A stretch of 64,000 nt of DNA from Oxyruncus cristatus (taxonomy: Eukaryota; Chordata; Aves; Passeriformes; Cotingidae): assembly GCA_013399855.1 (NCBI GenBank), contig VXAY01001101.1:1013965-1077964 (forward strand), read 5' to 3'. The notes below the pieces were generated by a model that had not been told where the DNA came from, did no database searches, and worked only from the letters and a program-made list of their open reading frames with translations. Below are positions 25,701-37,900 of the stretch, piece by piece; within the stretch, counting starts at the first letter, position 1, and every line of letters starts with the position of its first letter. A program made the translations under genes and the position numbers.

Positions 25701-26964
25701 TTCACGATGAGAAAATAAATCCTTCATTTCTTACAAAACCAAATAGAGCCCTTGTACTTTTTTATATTGGATTCTGATGATGTTTCATAAAATGAAGTTC
25801 TAAATTTAATAGTTTAACTCTCCATACTGAGGCACATCTTTTTGTCTAATATGCAAACATTCAGGTAGATTTATATTAGATCCATTACAAAAAATGGGGA
25901 TAGGTAGTAAAGATTATATTGATGTACATAAGATAGAAGACAACAACACATGGAGAAAAAAGATATATGACTGGCTGGAAGCACTGCAAGCTAACACTTT
26001 GCTAACTTGCCACATGTGTACATCACATAAGCAGCTGAAAATATTTAATAGTGAAGGCTCACACATCTACAGTGCATTCAGTTTAGGGGGAAGTGTATGC
26101 AGCTGTTCCAGATTTAAGTAGTATTTTCTTTTCCTGTTGGTGACACTGAAGCAAAAGAGTACCTATAACTGAAAGGTTATATATTAAAGACAGAATGAGA
26201 TATGACATGGAAGTTAAAATGAGTATGAGGAAAACTACTATATTCTCTGAAAGTGCAGACATGGATTTTAACTACAAATAAGCTTCTCCTTTCTCTCTCT
26301 CTCTGACTTTCTTTAAGGACCTGCTTTAAATGATTTTCCAAAATGAGCTACCTAACACAAAATTTAATTTACACTATTATGAAGATTATTTTCTGTACCA
26401 AAATTTTCAAATGTGCTATGCCTGAGTTAGTTTATTTATTTTTTAAAATAATGATGGTTAAAAAATAAATATTGTTACTTATAATGCTTCCAGTGTTCTC
26501 AGAGCTTGCTTGCTACAGTCTTTTCATTTCCCATACAATCAGAATCTAATTTATTTATATAAAAGCATCCTCCATAAAAAGTAGTGCAAAATGCTTTACA
26601 GAGAGAGATAAAGAAAAGAAGGAATGTTTTACACAGATTGCCACAACGACTCTCAAGGAGACAAAAATGGAAAACTATCTCTGAGGATAGAGTACCATGT
26701 ACCTAAGAAAATCGAAAATAAAGAAGAAATAGCAGCAGAATTACTTTTGAAATGTAGATCGAGTTTGAAAGCCAGAAAAGAAGGAAAAAGGGAAGGGAAA
26801 AGAATGGAAAGGAAATGAGTTGCGTAACAATAAAAAAAGAAAAGGAAATTGGAAAGTTTTCAGATGAGATTTAAGAACAAAGACATTTCCGGGAGAGGGA
26901 GATAAGGCAGCAGTACAAAAAAGGGGAAGAACATCTATGTGGTGTAGGGCATCGCAAAGGAAAG

Positions 26965-27085
26965 AAGAGTGGCTTAGTTCACAGTCAACCAACCAAGGAT
27001 TTGGAAAACCTGGTACAGCTGTTTGGGTGCTTTTTGTCTCTCTCGCCTTTCCTACCTGTAAAATGGAACACAGGTTAGGTGATGA
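26965..27085 (+). repeat. MIR-like SINE fragment
   Basis: The stretch ending CCTACCTGTAAAATGGAACA matches the conserved MIR segment CCTCATCTGTAAAATGGGGA. The preceding TTTGGGTGCTTTTTGTCTCTC fits the diverged ACTTAACCTCTCTGTGCCTC part. Orientation is plus. Confidence 0.5.
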
Positions 27086-29481
27086 AGCATGAGGGTCTGG
27101 ATGCAAAAGAATTCTGGGAGAGAAGCCTTGAAGGGACTATGCAACAGTTGAATAGAGGTCAATAAAAGTAAGATATGTTGATTTTCCCTGGTGAGATACA
27201 AATGTGCATGTGTTCTTTATAGTCAATTGGTAAATTATTTTGTAGCAAATCACAAGTAGCAGGAAGGGGCTGCAACTAAGACAACAGAGAGGAGGACAGA
27301 GAACTGTGGTATTTAGAGTAGATATAGTGATAAAGATAGAATTGCCAATAAGAAGCCCTGGAGGGAGAATAGGGAACAATGAATTTTAATGATGATGAAA
27401 ACTTTCTTCAAGGGAGCTGGAGAGATAACTTTTGTTGTAACAAAAGCATACCAGAAACACTGAGCCAAATGCAGCCTTGTGTTATGCCAGCTTTTATCAC
27501 CTATCTCCTCAATGTGTATTCCTAAGAGAAAGAAAATCCTCCCATGGAGAAGCTTTGAGAGGGAGGTGCCCCACAGACTGGCCAGCGTTGGATGAACTCC
27601 GAAGGTTGAAGATTTGGAAGGCCTATCTGAGACGGGCAAAAGTTTTGCTCCTCATGTCAGGAGAAGCGAATGAGGAGGAACAAATTTGGAACAATGATTT
27701 GCCCTTTTGCAATTCTCCCTTGAGGTTATTTTTTTCCTTCTCTCCCCCTGGAGTGCTCAGAGAATGGTTGTCCTGCCCCACCTGCCAGTGTTTGCACAGG
27801 ACCCTGTGAACTGCCTTGGCTATAATGACACGTGATTTACCTTTGTGGTATAATAAACAGTGATGTAATCTATACCGTGTATTTAGTAAGATGAACCAAA
27901 TGAAATGGCTTTCTGATGCAAGATCTTAAAATGTGCTGATACTGAAACTTCCAAGAAGAACAACTAGAGCAGGAGAGCTAAAGCAGGGTGAAGCTGTATG
28001 ACTCAAGAAGTAAACTTCACCAAGCATTCAGGAAAGTGAAGTCTCACTTAAGATCACTCTTTAAGCTACTTGTACTGTACCCATTTTGAGTAAATTCTAG
28101 TCTGTTGCCCAAATGCTATGAAGTACCATAAAATCTGCTGTACTCAGATAACATAATTCATAAGCATGGTGGATCTTTTCTGAGGACTTTCTACTCTATA
28201 CTTTGTGACCTTTTACACCCACCTTACTTCTCTTAAAATGTTTCTTTCCTCTTCTACTTTATATTTTATTTTCCCTAAAGACTTGAAGGGGATCACATTT
28301 AGTGGTGGAGTCCATTAGACTCATGATGAGAGAACGAGAAATGGGGCAGTTACCTCTCAGCCATATTCTTTGAATAGGTCTGCAGAATGACACTTGAATG
28401 AAAGCCCAAGTAAATTCTGGTTGAAAACTGCATGGAACAAATGTGGAAAAAAGAAGCTATGTTCTACTCTTTGTATGTTGGAAGAATGAACTTGTTGCTG
28501 CTTGATCAATTCCTTGTCCTCCACTAGTCCTTGAGTTCCTCTCTTTGCTGAGAGGGCATGCAACATTGCAGTGCAGGGTTATGTTATTTTTCCTGACCTT
28601 TGTCACTTTTTCTTTCCCAGAGATTTAAAGGAGTTAATATGGGAAGCAGTTTTTGTCTCGCTTTGGCTTTTAAATAGCAGAGCCCATTTATTTCTCATTC
28701 AGCGAGCCTCAATTATTTGTTTGTAAAAAATCATTTGGTAACAGGATTAATTCATCCTTCATGTAACTACACTGGAAGACAATAACGTTACACAAGAGAT
28801 GAATTTGACAAATATATAACTCTTGTAGGGACAAAAGGAATTCTTTCTAGAGCTGTGTGAAAGTTTTATGATACTTGCCTGATTTAGTATATTGCTACAA
28901 ATTTGAATGTTAGAGCCTATTTGCCTTTCTTCAAAAGTATTTAATGTGTAACCAGGGCCAAGCGTTGAACCATCAAGCCTAATTTTAAGAGTCTTTTGAT
29001 TATGCTTGTGCTGAGGTTGTATACAGTTTTCTCGCTCCTGGCAAGTACTTCTTCGAATATTTTCAATGTAACACAGTTGGGTAAATCCACGGAGCCAAGA
29101 GGAGTACTCATGTGAAGCTGCCTGACTCCATGGGTTCTCAAGTGCTGGGCAAAGTGGTGGTACTGATGAGGTGGAGACCAAGACTGTCTGGCCTCTTACC
29201 TGTTCTGATATTATGTCTGACAAGACAAGCCCTTAATGTGTTAATAATGTCAATCACATCTGTAGCATGCTGTTCTTTCTCTCCTCTTCCCCAGGAGTGA
29301 AGCACATATAAAGAAATGTCTTACTTTTGGACAGGTTTTTGTTCATTTTAACTGTGTGCACCCATATGCACCTATGGTAATATGTACAATGTAGCGTCTC
29401 CCTAAATTCACGTCCTGTCCATAACCAACCTTTGTTATGAATGTGGTGTGTTTGTTTTGTGTGCTGAGGAGGTAATGTCAT

Positions 29482-29620
29482 GCCCTGGAGAGAGCAATAA
29501 CCTATGATTCAGGACCCAGGATTCCTAATCCTGGCTGTGCTGCCAACCTGCTGCATGGACCTAGGCAAATCACTTGACCCAGATTCCCAAAGACAGATAA
29601 GCACCTAAGATCTTTAAATA
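29482..29620 (+). repeat. MIR/CORE-SINE fragment
   Basis: The blocks GATTCAGGACCCAGGATTCC, AATCCTGGCTGTGCTGCCAA and CTAGGCAAATCACTTGACCC line up in order with the MIR consensus (box B-like GGGTTCGAATCC, CGGCTCTGCCACTT, TTGGGCAAGTTACTTAACC). The tRNA-derived box B has decayed, so this is not a tRNA gene. The right part (AGATTCCCAAAGACAGATAA, GCACCTAAGATC) resembles another amniote repeat core. Confidence 0.7.
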
Positions 29621-30826
29621 GTGACGTCCAGGACAGATTTATTTGGAGTGCTGAATGCAACTTATAAGCAGTCCTGTGATGGGGTTGCAGCTGGGTGACT
29701 GGGTAGCTTTCTCTCCTACTTTTAAAGCTGTATCTATTCTTCACCTACATTCACTAGCTCAGCTCCATCCAAATGCTGAGACAATACATTTTGCAAAGGG
29801 CACCAACCTTTGCACTGTGCCTGTGGAAAAACGTGGAAAAAATCATCTGTGGCTGATGGCCTGAAAGCCCTAAAGTGGGAGTTTTAAATTAGGTGCTCCA
29901 CTGCTATGAGAACCTTGGTCTGAGGATGTGGCTGTATTCAGAGTATGTGTAAGACATAGCTTTAGGGAACATGGAGGCACAGAAGTGAGGGTTACCTGGG
30001 TCATTTGGTGGTTAGAGAGCCAGCCTGGGATGGTGAAAATATAAGTGCAAGTTCAAGGTCCTAATCCAAGCCAGGTACGCTAGGGATGATTTGGTCACAA
30101 ATACCAAGTGTCCAAACCAGTAAGCTACTAGACACTCTGTGAACTGCCGTTTTATTTCTTTGGTAATTAGGGAAGAAGGAAAATCAAGCATGGTAACCAA
30201 GTCACAGATGAGTATTTATGCCTAGAATCTTTGTAGCTGCCACATTTTTATTGTCTGATAAAAGCAAGAACACTCTCCAAGGCCTTATTTGTATATGTGG
30301 AGGTAACCCCAGATGCAGCAGAGCACAGCCCCGAACCTTATTGCCAGAATATCTCCATCAGCTAAACCATTTGTATGGGAAGCTTCAGGAGAGTCATGGG
30401 CACAAGGGTGCCAAGCTCTTTGGAAAGTCACAGTAAGAATTTAAAGATGATGTACAAAATAACCATCCATGTCATTCAGCTCTGGCTGCATTCTGTGTAA
30501 ATATGTCAGAACAGTTAGGGGCCTCTGTTTCCCATGATGTTCAAAGTGGTGGAAGTATTCAGAACTCCTCCATGGCCTGGAGAAGCCTGGTACTGTGCAA
30601 GATGGAGTCCAGGTTAAAAAAAAAAAAAGAATTTTATGAGTAAGTCTGGAAGCGAAACAGCTGACTGCCTCTTTTAGCCAGGCTTTTATACATGGTCGCA
30701 GGGTATCTGGGAACCCATGAATCCACACTGACATCTGCACACTTAGAACCATGATGCTGCAGGCCCTAAGTATATATTTAGACTGCATCTACAAACCTTG
30801 AAGAAAAACATTAAATCAGCAAAATA

Positions 30827-30850
30827 AAAAAACAAACAAACAAACAAAAA
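30827..30850 (+). repeat. (AAAC)n microsatellite
   Basis: This is a short run of AAAC units flanked by adenines. It is simple sequence. Confidence 0.85.
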
Positions 30851-31787
30851 TGAGACATAAAAATGAGTTGGCTACTCTAAAACACAGATACAGTAATTAT
30901 TTTAGTCTTTTGCTTAGGGGTGTACCAACTGTTTACAATTTACTGTTTGGCAAGCTGGGTGTTCTCATTTCCCTCATGGTTCAGGAGTCAAAAACATATG
31001 CTACCTTTAGTAATGAACTCTTCTAAGATTTGAAACTATCCATATTCATGTCACAAGAAATGTTTACACAAGAGCAAAATGCTCCAACATCAAAATAAAT
31101 CAGTAACATCTCAGAGTTTATATTTCCATATGCTTCTTTGGCATAATAAAGCAGGGGAAAGGCTGCTGTTGTAAAATGCAGTTTAATTAAAAACAAAAGA
31201 AAAAAAACTTTATCAGAAATCATGGCCACCCAAAAATGATGCAGACTAATGCATGGTTTCAACATATCCTAAAGATTTATTAGAAACAAGAAAATGCAAT
31301 ATAATCATATCCTCTACACACCTTGCATATTTTCCATATTCTGTGCATAAATTATGCATTCATTTTCATAATTATGGAAACATTCTAGTTTCACATAAAC
31401 TGCTATTACTCCTGGGTACCAGTAAGTTTACATCTACCAAGGCTACACGCTAATTACATTTTCTTTTTATAATGTTATCTATTTATCAAATTTAGTTTCT
31501 TAATGGAAATTAATAGACTTGGTCTCTGCAGTAAAAAAAAAATAATCAGAGGTAATGCAGTAGTTTGGGTATTTTTCAGCTTTTATTTTATGCAAGCTTG
31601 AAGGGCTTTGAGTGCTTGATTGGTGATTATGGTGTATGAAGTAAGTTATAAAACCAGTGTCCAGGAGGTGGTTGGTAAGGAGTTAATGATTTCCCTTTTG
31701 CTAGAGGAGGTCCACAGCTGCCTGAACTGAGTGCAGGGATTTTCAGGGTAGCCAGCTGTGGGGATTTAATTGATTCACCCACCAGTC

Positions 31788-31795
31788 TATAAAGG
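31788..31795 (+). promoter_or_regulatory. Possible TATA box
   Basis: TATAAAGG is followed directly by a run of G. It matches the TATA consensus, but there is no CpG patch or open exon downstream, so chance occurrence is likely. Confidence 0.15.
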
Positions 31796-34179
31796 GGGGG
31801 TACTCCAGGGTGACTCTAAATCCTGCTGTGCAGGGAGGAGGAGGTAATTTGGGGTGGGTATTGTAACCGTGAGAAGACCTGAGCAGGAATGACTAGATGC
31901 GTAAATACTTAATGTTGTTTTCCCCTGAATGCCAAGGGAGAAAAGGAGGAGTTTTTTTTGTTTGTTTGATTTTTTTTTTTAAATGTTTCTGTGAGAAAAA
32001 ATGTACTATTTCTATTTTTCTAAACCGTTACTTTTCTAGCTTTTAATGGAGTTTTATAATGCTCTTGCTTGGTCTACAGTTAGGGCAGCAAGAAAGATTG
32101 GACTGAAGGGACATCAGCAGAAGGAAGATGTGCCTCAGCCAATTGCAGCAGATGATGAGTGAATGGATGTGGGCAGGAGAGAGGAATAATCCCACAGTGT
32201 GTGGGATGCCAGAGGAAATCTCCTTGTCTGTATATACATAAGGGTGAGACCTTAAGCAGTCTTGGCTTTCAGATCTGCAATGTACCCCAGTTTGCTTTTC
32301 AGTTGAGTGAGGTAGAAGGATTGTTTACTTTCCCTGGACACTTGAGTGTTTTTAGCAACAAGGTTTATCAATAGGGCTTACCCTCTGGGTGGGTTTCCCT
32401 TCTCTTTCTCTATCTCTGAATCAGAGTATTGTCAGAAATCTTCAGCTTTTGCCATAGGAACAGTAGTGGTACTGTAGCACCTTCTCTAAGAACAAGCTTT
32501 GATCGCCTTGATTAGATCTTCAACATGTTCTTATTCCTTCCTCACCTGTAGTGGATTGGTTCCACCTGCCTCAAGGTTTTCCAGATCTAAGCATGGCAAT
32601 ATATCTGAGAAAACAAGGTTTGCTCAGGCTGAGAAATTCTACATAAATGTAAGATGTTAACACCAAGCAGCACCTTGTTTTGAATATTATAGTATGTTTA
32701 GTTTTGACATATTCTATTTCTACTCTATTTTAGAAATGGTCTGCATATTTCAGCCACTATTTACATCCACTTGTTCCTCCTCTGGCAGTAACTCTGCTAT
32801 AGTTGAAATGTGAATCCAGAAAGAGAATATCATAGGCTTCATTCAACAGTGTTTCTCTAAACACCATGTTGTGTCTGAAGAGGGATGGTTCACATTTATG
32901 TCTAGCACCTCATTCTAGCAGTTATACACTGCTTATATAAGTAATAAGGGTCTATGGGATGCTTTGCAGAGGTCTAGGAAAGAGACATAAGCCTCACCTG
33001 TGTGTTCTGCAAGACATTCAGAGGTTGCTCTAATGTGTCATACTTGAACAGCTTCCAGTTAGCACCTGCTTTAACATGCTCCAGGCAAGCTCCCCAAACT
33101 TAGTGGAGTGAAGGCCTGAATGTGTTCATCTTCCCACTGCAACGTGCACACTTTAAGACTTTTATAAAAGTTGGCTTTTATTGGTATTTTGAAACCTTTT
33201 ACAAGGAATTTTTGTAGATTCCTGGTTCTGCAGACACAATGTGTTGACTCAAGATATTGTCATGGTTGAAAGATTCTCAGACCATTTTCCACCCCAAGGT
33301 TTGAAAAGCTCACTTATCTTTTGCCCTCATTAAGGTCAACTATTGCCTATGACATACCTTATGTATTCAGAATGCTCAGCGAAGTGTTAATCATTGACAC
33401 AGGAGATGTTCCAAGTGTTGTGAGTGCTGTATGTTAGCCAAAGTCTCATCAGCCCACGAAATCTGTTCCAGATTCTCTTGCTATAGTTTATTGCCGGAGT
33501 ATTCTTTAGTAATCCCTGACAGGGTGCTCTGCTGATGTACACAACAAGAAAGGAGACAGTACTTGTTTCCTTAAGTGGCAAACAGAACATTGAGAAGTGA
33601 TGTGGCTGTTGATGGCAGCCTATATTTGTTTATTGGCCCAGTGTTTTCTGAAGGTCACTGGCAGCACCTTATTACACTGCAGTCTTCAGGGAGTGTTTGA
33701 TGACACAGGGTAAGCAGAGACTCAGAACCTCCCTCACAGCTCTTCAGCTTCCCCTCAAAGCCAAGGAATTGTTCACCTATAGTGTGTGTTTCTGAATGAT
33801 CCCAGGCATAATCCATTATAAAATTGAGAGAGCGCCAGTCAGCCTTAAACTGTGTAAAGCCCAAATTGGATCTAACATACAGGAATGGTTTAGATAAGCA
33901 GTCTTGTACACATGAGATTATTTCTAAACTGACTTATATTCAGAGTTTTCCTCCTGCTATTACAATCTTAGTCACTCTTGGATCATACCACATGCTAATG
34001 AAGCATCACCCTCTTTCTTCTTTCCCTTTGTGATAAAACTTTTTCAAACCATAGCATTGCTCAGAAACATGAAGTGTGTCCTGAGTATTTTTGTTATAAT
34101 GTTCAGAAATAAGTTCATAAGAGCAACCGTAGTTCAGGTGAGGGCTTGTCTAGCATTACTCTTTTTGCAGCAGTGGCCA

Positions 34180-34950
34180 AAATTGGATGTCAAGGGAAGA
34201 TTATAGAGTATGCTCAAGGCGAACATGGAAAACCTGTCCACTGAGTATTTTTCTGGCTTCTAACTGTTCTGGCTCAGGGACTTTAGGACCACTGTGGCTT
34301 GGCTGTTTACTAACCCTCTCCAGATCTCTTTTCAAGTACTTAAGCCTGCCCTTGAACCCAGTAAAGTTTTGTTTCTGCCACATCGTTTGGCAAGGATTTA
34401 CATAATTCTGCTACAAATGAATGAAGAACTGCTTGTTTGTTTTGAATTGGGATCAGCTAGCTTCCTTTGGCCACCATGTCCTGTACTGAAAGAGGCAATG
34501 AGCAATCTGTCTCTATCTCACGGTTGCTTGTGGTTTTGTGGACCTCCATCACTTTTGCCCTAAGTCATCTCTTTTCCAGGATGAGAAGCCTCAGCCGACT
34601 GAGTCACCCCTTGTATAGAAACTGTTCACCTTTATTGCCCTTCTCTGCGTATTTTCTAGCTCTAAGACATTTTTTCAGGTGAAGTGCTTATAATTAAACA
34701 CAGTTTACAAAGTGTATAAGAAACATGGATTTGTACAATGAAAATATAGATGTCTTTATTTTTGCTTTCTGTTCCATTCTCCATTAATTCTGAAATGTGA
34801 ATGGCCTTTCTGACTGCTACCAAGCACTTGCATGCTATTCTCATGGTACTACCAGAACCCCAAGACTTCATATCTGAATGATAATGACTGCTCAAAACCA
34901 ATGATATTTTATACATACAGCAAGCATTGTTTTCCCCAACAAACATAACT
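34180..34950 (-). mobile_element. Old CR1-type LINE 3' segment (antisense)
   Basis: Many blocks in fixed order match the antisense of the CR1 3' region of sauropsids. They are: CTTGAACCCAGTAAAGTTTT; a TGGCAAGGATTTACATAATT block; GAATGAAGAACTGCTTGTTT; TTGTGGACCTCCATCAC; GTCATCTCTTTTCCAGGATG; CCTTTATTGCCCTTCTCTGC; TTTCTGACTGCTACCAAGCA; and CAATGATATTTTATACATAC near the right end. The element is read on the minus strand, with its 3' end towards lower coordinates. It is highly diverged, has no intact ORF2 frame, and is 5'-truncated as is usual for CR1. The exact ends are approximate. Confidence 0.8.
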
Positions 34951-37900
34951 ACTAATATGCAGATTAATGTAAAATAATTAACCCTCAATCATTGGTTACT
35001 TTTTCCTGAAATATTATCTTGATGTTCAGTCTTTGACTTTAATTTTCAGCATAGTTTATAAGTCCAGCAGTTTCCATGATTGTTTTAAACTGTACATCAA
35101 ACCCAGTTTTCATAAACAGACACCCCCCCAATATATTTCTGCAGCATGCATTTAATCCTTTCTTATCAGCTTTGAGAAGAAATATTTTGTAGAAATAATT
35201 CAGTGGAAAAGAGTAGTTGGTGCTCAAGAGCTGGAAGAGATTTTCTGTGTAAAAGTACCAGGATTCAAGAAAAATCATGAGAGAAGGTTCTGAAGAAGCA
35301 TTAGGAAGAGTGGTGTGAGAAGAGCACAGCCAGTGGGAGGTTTACTACGGGTAAAGGAGGGCTGACACACAGGAAGGACTGGTAGAGTGTGGTGCCTTGA
35401 AGTAAAGATGAAATACTAGATTATGATACAAAAGGTGGAGGGGAAGCCATTGAAGGAACTTGCAAGGGAATTTGTATGCTAAGAATTGGGGAAAGATGAT
35501 GTCATACTTCTTGGTTTCATCAGGAAGGAAGTAGATTCAGGATATTTTTTTAGGTATTTTCCAAGTGTTCCAAAGCACAGATTAGAGTATAAAAATGCAG
35601 CACACTAAAATAGTGCTCATTGTGTGGGGTCCTTAAGAGCTACTGTGATGATATTACTGCTGAAAGGTCTGATGCTTAGGTTCAGCTGTGGAAATTTGAA
35701 GAGACCTGCAAAATGTCATCTACTAGAAAAGACAGATTTTAGAATGTCCTTCCAATGAGCTTTCCACTATTGGGGAGGGTAGAAAACATCTGACTGTTTT
35801 TGAAGGAGCTGTAGCAAGCTGTCATCTGTGTTCCTCATGCTGAGGGTAGATCAGAACCAGTCCTCATCTTCATCACTCACAAAAAGAGCCCCATGGAAGA
35901 TGCTCTCTCTTCCTGACTTTGCATTCCCCAGGAGAGGCTTCCATGACTTCAATCATTTTCTTTGTGATACTTGGCTCAAATCCTGGGTATGTGGACATTG
36001 TCTTAGCACTCATTCTCATTTGATGATTCCTCCTTACTCTTTAACTTTCCTAACTAAAAGCATATCTGAGATTCTCAACTAGTGTACACTGATGTAGACC
36101 TGTAGGCATGTCATCTTTACCGTATCTGCATCTTGGTTCCTCTATTAGAGGAAGTTGGAATGATGAAACCACCTGTAAAATGCTTTGATGAAAAACGCTC
36201 GCAAGGAGTGAGTATTTTATTATTATGACAACTTTTTCCAGCTGATAATATCCATAAACATTCCAGTATGTTCCACTTCACCTATTGAAATTGGGCAGAG
36301 ATCTGGTGTATAAGGAAGGAAGAACCGATTTATTACTAAATCTGGTCATTCCTCCTTAATAGTGATGTACAAAGGACTGGACATTTTGACAGAGTATAAC
36401 TGGAAAAAAGACATGTTTTCACCAGATGCATAGAACATAAACCAAGGTATTGTCAAGATAATTTGGGACACTAAGTGTATATTTAAGGCTCTTACTTTTT
36501 GTTTGAGGATTTTTTTTCTCCCTGAGAGGAGACTAAAATATATGTAAAGTCATCTAAGTATTTTTAAAAGGATTTCAGACTACTAAAACTCTATCTGAAT
36601 TATTAAGTGTATATTACCGAGGCCTAAATGTTATAACACATAGGTGGTGAGGCATGAGTCTATAGGAATATAATGCTCTTTACTCATATTTTGATAAAAC
36701 TTTGGGAGAAGATATGTTTGTTAGGAGATTTTTTTGTGGGGTTTTTTTTTTCATCTTGAAAAGTACAAAATGAATTTTTTTACAAACAGGATTGCGTTAG
36801 AACTCTCACTAAAATAGATTTTTATTGGCTATACAGTACTCCAAAATCAAAACACTTTATGCTGATCTCTTGTAATATTACTTCTAGAAATGGCACAGAG
36901 AAATTACTGGAGCTTCACATTTAAAATAAAACATCAACAGATGAAATGCATGAATAATTGTGAGTGTGACAAAAAGAGAATCAAGCTGAGGACAGGGAAT
37001 ATTTTATAAAATATTGAAAGTCTGCAACTCATACATGCTGCATAAGCACAGTGTATGTGGTTATGTTTCTGTACTGACTGGGCAACACAGACCAAAGTGT
37101 TCATATATTTGGCTGCCTTCAGAAAGTATATGAGGCATTAGGTCTTAACCTTATCACAGTTATTTTAATGATGATTTTATGTTTAATTTAACTGTAAATC
37201 ATGTGAGTGGCATTTTGACTGCTATGTCAGAGAGCTTAAAAACTGAGCTGAAGTTATTTCAAAAGCTAAGAATTTGTCTAGCCTGTGATGTTTAGTCAAT
37301 ATGATCCAGTCAAGTGTGGAGCTGTCAGAAAGGACACCAGCGGATGGTGCTTAATCTGCTCAGTTCTGAAGGGAAGTCGGACTCTAAGTATGAAGTTAAA
37401 TTTTTGATCTATCTCAGTTACTGTTAAATAGCCAATTTATGGATTTGTTAAGGGCATTAAGGGAGTCACAGTGGCCTACAAAACACTGTGCTGTGCCATA
37501 GTACATTTTCTGGTCAGATATCCATGGAGTGTTTACTTTTATGTGTGGGAAATTATTGTTTCAGTTTAGTTTATTCACTCTGGTGTCTCATACGGTGCTG
37601 GCTAAATGTTTCAAAAACCACACTGGCAAATACTGGCTCAGATGAAGCCTGCACACCCATGTCAGCAATCATGAGGCTTTCTGTTTGCTTTCCTTTCCAC
37701 AGGCATTCACACATTTAGTTTCTGCGTGGTCCAAGTAAATTCAGAAGGACTCTGAAGTTTTTGCTTGAGCATTCTTGTAGATCCAAAGTCACCCTCTGCC
37801 TTCCAGTTTCTGCTGATGTGCTCCTGACCATGTGTAAAAGATCACCTCACTTCCTGATTCCCCAAACAACTTAAAAATAATGATAATAATAAAAAAATTC

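Larger units (their letters stand above)
22740..34170. other. Noncoding stretch with MIR-type fragments
   Basis: No gene is supported. Besides the MIR-like fragments at 26,965-27,085 and 29,482-29,620 and an AAAC repeat at 30,827-30,850, I see only AT-rich unique sequence. A TATA-like TATAAAGG at 31,788-31,795 precedes a G run. The purine-rich tract at 26,740-26,870 makes lysine-rich open frames that are compositional artefacts. Confidence 0.65.

Noticed and set aside
28759..29223. 154-codon minus-strand open frame
   Set aside because: Competing frames on both strands, no recognisable domain and no CpG or splice context. Its end overlaps ordinary AT-rich sequence.
29482..29620. tRNA-like box B
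   Set aside because: It is the decayed tRNA-derived head of a MIR-type SINE. No cloverleaf can be drawn.
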